Of a stretch of DNA of 20,829 nt, positions 16,418 through 20,829 are shown one piece after another. Every line of letters begins with the position of its first letter. Position 1 is the first letter of the stretch. The DNA lies in assembly GCA_017504735.1 (NCBI GenBank), contig JAFVQP010000117.1:1-20829 (forward strand). Direction: 5' to 3'. The position numbers and the translations under genes are program-made. Under the pieces are notes generated by a model. It was given only the letters and a program-made list of their open reading frames with translations. It ran no database searches and was not told the DNA's origin. This stretch comes from Clostridia bacterium. GTDB lineage: Bacteria; Bacillota_A; Clostridia; Christensenellales; Borkfalkiaceae.

Positions 16418-16591
16418 ATGGCTTATGTAATTTCTAACGAATGTCTTGCTTGCGGCGCTTGTGCAGACAGCTGCCCCGTTGGCGCAATTGCTATGGACGA
16501 TGCAAAAGGTATCTACGTAATCAGCGACGAATGTGTTGAATGCGGTGCTTGTACGGATACCTGCCCCGTTGGCGCAATCAAAGCAGAATAA
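16418..16591 (+). CDS. 2[4Fe-4S] clostridial-type ferredoxin
   Basis: This is a small gene of 57 codons with a strong ribosome binding site (GGAGG, 7 bases before the ATG). The protein is two near-identical halves. Each has the cluster motif CxxCxxCxxxCP: C9, C12, C15, C19-P and C39, C42, C45, C49-P, each followed by VGAI. The first three cysteines of each motif, with the fourth from the other half, bind the two [4Fe-4S] clusters. It is a low-potential electron carrier for anaerobic metabolism (pyruvate oxidoreductase, hydrogenase and similar partners). Its location behind a cysteine desulfurase suggests a link to Fe-S supply, but it has its own promoter and terminator, so it is probably transcribed mainly by itself and strongly. 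Confidence 0.97.
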   Translation: MAYVISNECLACGACADSCPVGAIAMDDAKGIYVISDECVECGACTDTCPVGAIKAE

Positions 16592-16616
16592 TTCGGTATC
16601 GACAAAACAAAAAAAA

Positions 16617-16646
16617 GAAAGACACCTCATCGTAGGTGTCTTTTTT
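16617..16646. terminator. Terminator after the ferredoxin gene, usable from both sides
   Basis: GACACCT (16621-16627) and AGGTGTC (16634-16640) form a perfect stem extended by A/T pairs, followed by TTTTTT. On the minus strand the upstream A-run gives TTTCTTTTTT, so it can also end the leftward small-ORF transcript. Confidence 0.9.
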
Positions 16647-16705
16647 CCTGATTTTTGCCTGATAGGGGAGATATCAGGCGTTATTTTACGCAATTGTCGG
16701 AAGTA

Positions 16706-16864
16706 TTATCCGTTGCGGTTTTTGCATCGGTCGAGGGAGGCTGTCGCAGCGTCTTTCAACGCCGCAACCCTCTTGCTCAAACCGAGCAACAGCTTCTCGA
16801 TGAGCCCCAATAAGAGCACGTCAAGACCGAATAGATGCAACCATAAGACCACTTTTGCTTTCAT
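16706..16864 (-). CDS. Small hydrophobic protein of unknown function, 52 residues
   Basis: The ATG at 16864 lies 6 bases after the ribosome binding site AAGGAGAG, and a near-consensus promoter stands about 110 bases upstream. These two signals make it a credible gene despite its size. The protein has a leucine-rich hydrophobic segment (about residues 5-29, LWLHLFGLDVLLLGLIEKLL with two charged breaks), then a basic amphipathic tail with a single Cys47. It resembles single-pass small membrane proteins or type I toxin-like peptides in general features, but I recognise no family. The leader contains TTCTCTTC (minus strand, 16928-16921), which can pair with GGAGAGAA over the ribosome binding site (16875-16868). 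The same frame is open further upstream, but that part runs through the promoter and is not credible coding sequence. It is divergent from ruvC. Confidence 0.6.
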   Translation of the reverse strand: MKAKVVLWLHLFGLDVLLLGLIEKLLLGLSKRVAALKDAATASLDRCKNRNG

Positions 16865-16970
16865 AAATTCTCTCCTTTTCGGCAATTTATCACGCAAGCG
16901 CTCTATGTATGCAACCTTTGGAAGAGAAGGGTGGGAGGGATCCACTCCGCGCCCTGTCCGTCGCGCAAGT

Positions 16971-16998
16971 AGTATAACATACCTTTTTCCTTTGTCAA
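16971..16998 (-). promoter_or_regulatory. Near-consensus promoter for the small hydrophobic ORF
   Basis: On the minus strand TTGACA (16998-16993), a 16-base spacer, then TATACT (16976-16971) with an extended TGT. The start point is near 16964, giving a leader of about 100 bases that is long for so short a gene. Confidence 0.8.
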
Positions 16999-17041
16999 GG
17001 GGGTACTGCCACCTTTTTTCGCATTTCTTCAAACAAATATC

Positions 17042-17070
17042 TTGACAAACATTTGTTTTTGTTTTATAAT
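17042..17070 (+). promoter_or_regulatory. Consensus promoter of ruvC-ruvA-ruvB
   Basis: TTGACA (17042-17047), a 17-base spacer, then TATAAT (17065-17070): a perfect consensus promoter. Such a strong promoter for repair genes usually needs a repressor, which fits the LexA-like site in its spacer. Confidence 0.92.
17046..17059. promoter_or_regulatory. Candidate LexA/DinR-like box in the ruvC promoter
   Basis: CAAACATTTGTTTT matches the Gram-positive SOS box CGAACRNRYGTTYC at 11 of 14 positions. It keeps the AAC and GTT arms with the correct spacing and lies just inside the -35 box. An overlapping wider inverted repeat, AAACAAAT (17031-17038) and ATTTGTTT (17051-17058), brackets the -35. LexA control of ruvAB is known in Firmicutes; here it is inference from the degenerate match. 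Confidence 0.45.
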
Positions 17071-17101
17071 ATAAGGTAAGAACGAACAAACGGATGGAAG
17101 T

Positions 17102-17857
17102 ATGATTATTCTCGGTATCGACCCTGGTCTTGCGACCTTGGGTTACGGCGTAATTGAAAAGGACGAACGGGGCAATTTCCGCGCGTTGGATTGCGGTGTT
17201 GTTAGCACGCCCAAAGAAGAGGGGTTGCCCGTGCGCCTTGCGATGCTGGAAGGGGGCATACAAAAAATTTTGGATAAATTCCACCCCGACGAAATTGCGA
17301 TGGAAGAATTATTCTTTTCCAAAAACATCACGACGGGTATCGCCGTAGCGCACGCACGCGGTGTGGCGCTTTTGACTTGCGTGAAGGCGTGCGGACGGCT
17401 GTATGAATATACTCCCATGCAAATTAAACAGGCATTGACGGGGTACGGTAAAGCGGATAAGAAACAAATGCAGGCGACGGTTACTTCCCTTTTAAGGTTA
17501 AAGTCCATCCCCAAGCCTGACGATGCGGCGGATGCGTTGGCGATTGCGCTTTGCCACGGCTTTGCAGGACGCTTTGGCGAGTTGTTCGTTGTCAACAATA
17601 TGACCCGAACCAAGGGGAATAACACCGCGCCCACAGCGTCGAGTTATCAGGAATTGATGGCGGCAGGCGCAAAGGCGTCCAAACGCACAAAATCGTCCAG
17701 CGGTTTCTCATCGGCACAGAGCGTGAGCGCATTGCAAAAGGCGACAGGGATTGCAGGTGTGACGGGTGTTGGTAGAGCCTCGGCTGTACGCACCATAGAA
17801 CCATCTAAACCGAAAACGACGGGGGCAGGTACGCGTTCAAGAGAGGATAAGGAGTAA
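17102..17857 (+). CDS. ruvC: Holliday junction resolvase RuvC with a long C-terminal tail
   Basis: RuvC cuts Holliday junctions as a dimer, directed by RuvAB. The four acidic catalytic residues are visible: Asp7 in GIDPGLATLGYGVIE, Glu68 in AMEELFFSKN, and Asp141 and Asp144 in DDAADALAIALCH. The catalytic core ends near residue 155-165, the usual full length. About 85 further residues follow (to 251), rich in Ser, Thr, Ala, Gly and Lys and without hydrophobic core pattern, so probably disordered. The ATG follows GGATGG and a consensus promoter. The stop is three bases before ruvA, so the genes are co-transcribed and probably translationally coupled. Confidence 0.96.
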   Translation: MIILGIDPGLATLGYGVIEKDERGNFRALDCGVVSTPKEEGLPVRLAMLEGGIQKILDKFHPDEIAMEELFFSKNITTGIAVAHARGVALLTCVKACGRLYEYTPMQIKQALTGYGKADKKQMQATVTSLLRLKSIPKPDDAADALAIALCHGFAGRFGELFVVNNMTRTKGNNTAPTASSYQELMAAGAKASKRTKSSSGFSSAQSVSALQKATGIAGVTGVGRASAVRTIEPSKPKTTGAGTRSREDKE

Positions 17858-17860
17858 ACT

Positions 17861-18472
17861 ATGATAGCATATTTAAGAGGAAAAGTATTGACCACTACGC
17901 TTGAAACGGCAATTTTGGACGTAAATGGCGTGGGGTACGAGATATATTGTTCACGCAGGGCATTCCGTAAAACGGTTGTGGGCGAGGTTGCCGAACTTCA
18001 CACCTATTTACAAGTGAAAGAGGACGGTATGACCTTGTTCGGTTTTGAAAGCGTGCGTGAAAAGGAAATGTTCTTAAAACTCATTTCCGTACCCAACGTA
18101 GGGCCGAAGATGGGTATCGCGGTGTTTGGTGCGTTGAGCGTGGACGAGTTTGCCACCGCCATCGCTACCGCGGACGTAAAGCGTTTGAGCACGGTCAAAG
18201 GCCTTGGTAAAAAGACGGCGGAAAAAATTGTGCTTGACTTGCACGGTAAAATTTCCGCGGCGGAGATTTTGAGCGCGAACGGCGACGATTTATCCGCGCC
18301 TGCGGCAACTTCCACAGCGAAATTGTCGGCGGCGGACGAAGAGGCGGTATCGGCGTTGATGGGGCTTGGTTTTACCCGTACAGAGAGTGCAAATGCGGTG
18401 AAGAAGGCACGCGAAGTGGGTGCAACGACCGTAGAAGAAGTAATTATGAAAGCCTTACAGGGCGGAATTTAA
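17861..18472 (+). CDS. ruvA: Holliday junction branch migration protein RuvA
   Basis: RuvA is the junction-binding tetramer that loads the RuvB motor. It has 203 residues, standard length. The N-terminal OB-fold begins MIAYLRGKV. The two helix-hairpin-helix elements are LISVPNVGPKMGIAVFG (about 74-90) and LSTVKGLGKKTAEKIVLDLHG (about 108-128). A flexible Ala/Ser-rich linker (about 136-156) leads to the C-terminal RuvB-binding helical domain, ending EEVIMKALQGGI. The gene sits 3 bases after ruvC and 9 before ruvB. The ruvB ribosome binding site overlaps the ruvA stop. Confidence 0.98.
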   Translation: MIAYLRGKVLTTTLETAILDVNGVGYEIYCSRRAFRKTVVGEVAELHTYLQVKEDGMTLFGFESVREKEMFLKLISVPNVGPKMGIAVFGALSVDEFATAIATADVKRLSTVKGLGKKTAEKIVLDLHGKISAAEILSANGDDLSAPAATSTAKLSAADEEAVSALMGLGFTRTESANAVKKAREVGATTVEEVIMKALQGGI

Positions 18473-18481
18473 GGAAAAGTT

Positions 18482-19543
18482 ATGTTTTTTGAAGAAGAAG
18501 AGTACGGCGCAGACGAAAGTTTGGTCGTAAGCACGAAAACGGAATACGATGCGGAAGAAAACGTCCTTCGACCGAAGGTGATGTCCGATTACGTCGGTCA
18601 GCAAAAGGTGAAAGAGAATTTAAGCGTGTATATTGCGGCGGCGAAAGCGCGCGGCGAGGCACTTGACCACGTTTTACTTTACGGCCCCCCAGGGCTTGGT
18701 AAAACGACTCTTTCGCACATCATCGCCAACGAGTTGGGCGTGTCGATTAAGCTGACGAGCGGCCCTGCCATCGAGCGGTCGGGGGATTTGGCGGCAATTT
18801 TGACCAACCTCAACGAGGGGGACGTCTTGTTTATCGACGAAATTCACCGTTTGAACCGTTCCGTGGAGGAAATTTTATATTCTGCAATGGAAGATTATGC
18901 CCTTGATATCATCGTGGGGAAGGGACCTTCCGCGCGAAATATCCGTTTCCCGTTGAAGAAGTTTACCCTTGTCGGGGCAACCACGCGTGTGGGGATGCTT
19001 GCTGCGCCTTTGCGTGACCGCTTTGGTATCGTCAATCGTTTGGAAATGTACACCCCTAGCGAATTGCAGGAAATCGTTTCCCGCTCCGCGCGTGCGTTGG
19101 GGATTGCCATTGAAGAGGATGCGGCGGTGGAAATTTCACGCCGTAGCCGTGGAACGCCTCGTATTGCAAACCGCTTGTTGAAGCGTGTGCGTGACTTTTC
19201 GGCGGTGAAAGGGAATACCACCATTACGCGTGCGGATGCACGTTTTGCCTTATCTCGTTTGGAAATTGACGATTACGGTTTGGATGAAACGGATAGAAAC
19301 CTGCTTCGTGCCTTGATAGAAAAATTCGGTGGCGGTCCGACGGGGTTGGAAACCTTGGCTGCAACCATCAACGAGGATGCGAACACCATCGAGGACGTGT
19401 ATGAACCGTACCTCTTACAGCTTGGCTTCATCGCACGAACGCCGCGTGGTAGAATTTGTTTGAAAGACGGCTATGCGCATATGGGGTATGAGCCTAGTAC
19501 AAAAGCAAGACGACAGTTGTCGATGTTCGAGTTGGACGATTAA
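18482..19543 (+). CDS. ruvB: Holliday junction DNA helicase RuvB
   Basis: RuvB is the hexameric AAA+ motor for branch migration. It has 353 residues. Walker A GPPGLGKT is at 68-75, Walker B VLFIDE at 115-120, sensor 1 GATTR at 165-169, and the arginine-finger region LRDRFG at 177-182. The C-terminal winged helix carries [17 protein letters not shown] and ends with [16 protein letters not shown] short acidic N-terminal stretch ([10 protein letters not shown]) precedes the conserved [12 protein letters not shown]. It is the third gene of the ruvCAB operon; queA follows 66 bases later without a terminator. Confidence 0.98.
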   Translation: MFFEEEEYGADESLVVSTKTEYDAEENVLRPKVMSDYVGQQKVKENLSVYIAAAKARGEALDHVLLYGPPGLGKTTLSHIIANELGVSIKLTSGPAIERSGDLAAILTNLNEGDVLFIDEIHRLNRSVEEILYSAMEDYALDIIVGKGPSARNIRFPLKKFTLVGATTRVGMLAAPLRDRFGIVNRLEMYTPSELQEIVSRSARALGIAIEEDAAVEISRRSRGTPRIANRLLKRVRDFSAVKGNTTITRADARFALSRLEIDDYGLDETDRNLLRALIEKFGGGPTGLETLAATINEDANTIEDVYEPYLLQLGFIARTPRGRICLKDGYAHMGYEPSTKARRQLSMFELDD

Positions 19544-19553
19544 ATGGATAGAG

Positions 19554-19596
19554 CAGGTATGCGTTGAAAATAAAATGGGCATACCATGTATTTGAT
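19554..19596 (+). repeat. Dispersed repeat, copy 2 with an inverted partner (ruvB-queA gap)
   Basis: CAGGTATGCGTTGAAA starts 11 bases after the ruvB stop. GCATACC at 19579-19585 is the exact reverse complement of GGTATGC at 19556-19562 and begins a second, imperfect copy (GCATACCATGTATTTGATGA). The region ends just before the TAGAGG ribosome binding site of queA. Confidence 0.75.
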
Positions 19597-19609
19597 GAAA
19601 TAGAGGATT

Positions 19610-20647
19610 ATGCAAGAAAAAGTACAGTACAAAAAGAGCGATTTTTATTACGACTTACCCGAAGAACGTATTGCGCAGACCCCTGCGGAACCGCGTGACT
19701 CTTCGCGCCTTCTCGTGTATGATCGTAACAATAAAACGATTACAGACAAGGTATTCCGTGATATTGCCGACTACTTACAGGCGGGGGACGTGTTGGTTGT
19801 CAACAACACAAAGGTTATACCTGCTCGTATGTACGCACTGACGAAAAACGGCGGTGTGGTAGAGGTATTGCTGTTAAAGCGGTACGATTTGAACACTTGG
19901 GAAGTGTTGATGCGCCCTGGCAAAAAGGGGAAAATCGGTGTCACCATGACCATTGGGGACAGGCTTTCGTTTACCGTAAAGGACATCACGGAGACGGGCG
20001 AGCGTATTGTTGAATTTGCCTATGAGGGTGCGTTTGAGGACGTGTTGAATGAAGTGGGTACGATGCCTTTGCCCCCGTATATCCGCGCAAAGCTTGAAAA
20101 TCAAGCACGCTACAACACCGTTTACAGTAAAGTGGACGGCTCGGCGGCGGCGCCGACGGCAGGTTTGCACTTCACGGATGAATTGTTGCAAAAATTGAGA
20201 GATAAAGGCGTGGAAATTGCCGAAGTGCTTTTGCACGTGGGTTTGGGTACGTTTAGACCTGTTAGCGAAGAGATTATCACCGACCACAAAATGCATTCTG
20301 AATTTTACGAAATCGGGGAAAAGTCTGCGGAAATCATCAACCGCGCGAAGAAAGAAGGTCGCCGCGTGATTGCGGTGGGTACCACCTCGGTGCGTACCTT
20401 GGAGAGCGTTGCGGCGGACGATGGTACGGTGCACGCTTGCAACGGAAACACGGAAATTTTCCTGTATCCGCCCTACAAAATGAAGTGCGTGGACGGGTTG
20501 ATCACCAACTTCCACCTTCCTGAAAGTACCTTGATTATGTTGGTATCTTGCTTGACGGGCAGGGAAGAGATTTTGGATGTGTATAAGTATGCTGTAAACG
20601 AAAATTATCGTTTTTTCAGTTTTGGGGATTCGATGTTTATTTACTAA
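19610..20647 (+). CDS. queA: S-adenosylmethionine:tRNA ribosyltransferase-isomerase
   Basis: QueA transfers and isomerises the ribosyl group of SAM to preQ1-modified tRNA, making epoxyqueuosine at the wobble base. It has 345 residues, the family length. Recognised blocks: YDLPEERIAQTPAEPRDSSRLL near the N-terminus, VVNNTKVIPARM, GSAAAPTAGLHFT, HVGLGTFRPV, GTTSVRTLES, TNFHLPESTLIMLVS, and the C-terminal YRFFSFGDSMFIY. The start ATG follows TAGAGG. Many Firmicutes have ruvAB-queA-tgt; here a DtxR-type regulator gene follows directly instead of tgt. No promoter is evident before it, so it is probably transcribed with ruvCAB. Confidence 0.97.
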   Translation: MQEKVQYKKSDFYYDLPEERIAQTPAEPRDSSRLLVYDRNNKTITDKVFRDIADYLQAGDVLVVNNTKVIPARMYALTKNGGVVEVLLLKRYDLNTWEVLMRPGKKGKIGVTMTIGDRLSFTVKDITETGERIVEFAYEGAFEDVLNEVGTMPLPPYIRAKLENQARYNTVYSKVDGSAAAPTAGLHFTDELLQKLRDKGVEIAEVLLHVGLGTFRPVSEEIITDHKMHSEFYEIGEKSAEIINRAKKEGRRVIAVGTTSVRTLESVAADDGTVHACNGNTEIFLYPPYKMKCVDGLITNFHLPESTLIMLVSCLTGREEILDVYKYAVNENYRFFSFGDSMFIY

Positions 20648-20651
20648 ATGG

Positions 20652-20672
20652 CATATACAGGTATGCGTTGAA
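20652..20672 (+). repeat. Dispersed repeat, copy 3 (queA-regulator gap)
   Basis: CAGGTATGCGTTGAA begins 11 bases after the queA stop, the same offset as the ruvB copy. The upstream arm GCATA (20651-20655) still pairs with TATGC, although the left half-site is imperfect (GCATAT). Confidence 0.75.
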
Positions 20673-20692
20673 TTACACTTAAGGGGAAAAAT

Positions 20693-20829
20693 ATGGGTAA
20701 TCATACGAAAAACAATCAATCGGGCGAAGACTATTTGGAGAGCATTTTGATGCTCAGTAAATACCAACCTATCGTACACCGTATTGACGTGGCGAAGCGA
20801 ATGAACGTTTCACAGGCGGCGGTGAACAA
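20693..20829 (+). CDS. DtxR/MntR-family metal-dependent transcriptional regulator, N-terminal part only
   Basis: The ATG at 20693 follows AAGGGG and opens a frame that runs off the window after 45 codons. The visible part is a polar lead, then SGEDYLESILMLSK and a helix-turn-helix of the form HRIDVAKRMNVSQAAVN. This matches the N-terminal winged helix of DtxR/IdeR/MntR proteins, which repress Fe or Mn uptake genes when metal is bound. The metal ligands lie beyond the window, so Fe versus Mn cannot be decided. It follows queA by 45 bases without a terminator, so it is probably co-transcribed. Confidence 0.8.
   Translation, partial: MGNHTKNNQSGEDYLESILMLSKYQPIVHRIDVAKRMNVSQAAVN

Noticed and set aside
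16657..16679. Perfect 8-bp hairpin GCCTGATA/TATCAGGC as a terminator
   Set aside because: No T-tract follows on either strand in the right place; the neighbouring GACACCT hairpin is the better terminator. It may still be a 3' stabilising stem.
16865..17284. Upstream extension of the small hydrophobic ORF to 192 codons
   Set aside because: It would run through its own promoter, the ruvC promoter and into ruvC; the downstream ATG has the ribosome binding site.
19874..20779. 301-residue reverse ORF opposite queA
   Set aside because: It overlaps a strongly conserved gene on the other strand and has an improbable His/Arg-rich composition typical of a shadow frame.

Overview
The window is about 20.8 kb of ordinary bacterial chromosome. 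It most likely comes from an anaerobic Clostridia-type Firmicute, probably an uncultured gut lineage. This is inferred from strong purine-rich ribosome binding sites, consensus TTGACA/TATAAT promoters (often with an extended TGn), a clostridial 2[4Fe-4S] ferredoxin, a stand-alone NifS-type cysteine desulfurase, a heterodimeric ABC exporter of the YheI/YheH kind and a Firmicutes-style EF-G paralogue. No rRNA, tRNA, IS element, phage gene or CRISPR array was seen.

Layout. 1-4611: uvrB (5' end outside the window) and uvrA, the excision-repair pair; uvrA is interrupted by one in-frame TAA at codon 211. A strong terminator follows. 4766-7171: a cytoplasmic GH2 beta-mannosidase with its own promoter. 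7214-11113: a two-gene ABC exporter operon whose promoter carries a 22-bp perfect palindrome and whose leader starts with a 10-bp hairpin. 11114-11470: a gene-poor stretch with a 94-nt direct repeat and a bidirectional terminator. 11471-11989 (minus): a PAP2 phosphatase, apparently leaderless. 12152-12718: a YdeI/OmpD-associated family protein. 12824-14881 (minus): a divergent EF-G paralogue, transcribed divergently from 15167-16306, a cysteine desulfurase. 16418-16591: an 8-Cys ferredoxin of 57 residues. 16706-16864 (minus): a 52-residue hydrophobic small protein with a near-consensus promoter and a good ribosome binding site. 17102-19543: ruvC-ruvA-ruvB (Holliday junction processing), followed by queA (queuosine tRNA modification) and the first 45 codons of a DtxR/MntR-type metal-dependent repressor at the right edge.

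Themes. Two DNA-repair loci (uvrBA and ruvCAB) bracket the window, and a degenerate LexA/DinR-like box sits in the ruvC promoter spacer. The desulfurase and ferredoxin form an Fe-S pair. The most unusual signal is a short dispersed repeat with core CAGGTATGCGTTGAA, found just after three stop codons (uvrB, ruvB, queA). A 25/28-nt match to the uvrA copy also lies inside the beta-mannosidase coding sequence, in frame. The other items worth checking are the uvrA nonsense codon, the SD-sequestered small membrane ORF, and the ABC promoter palindrome with its leader hairpin.
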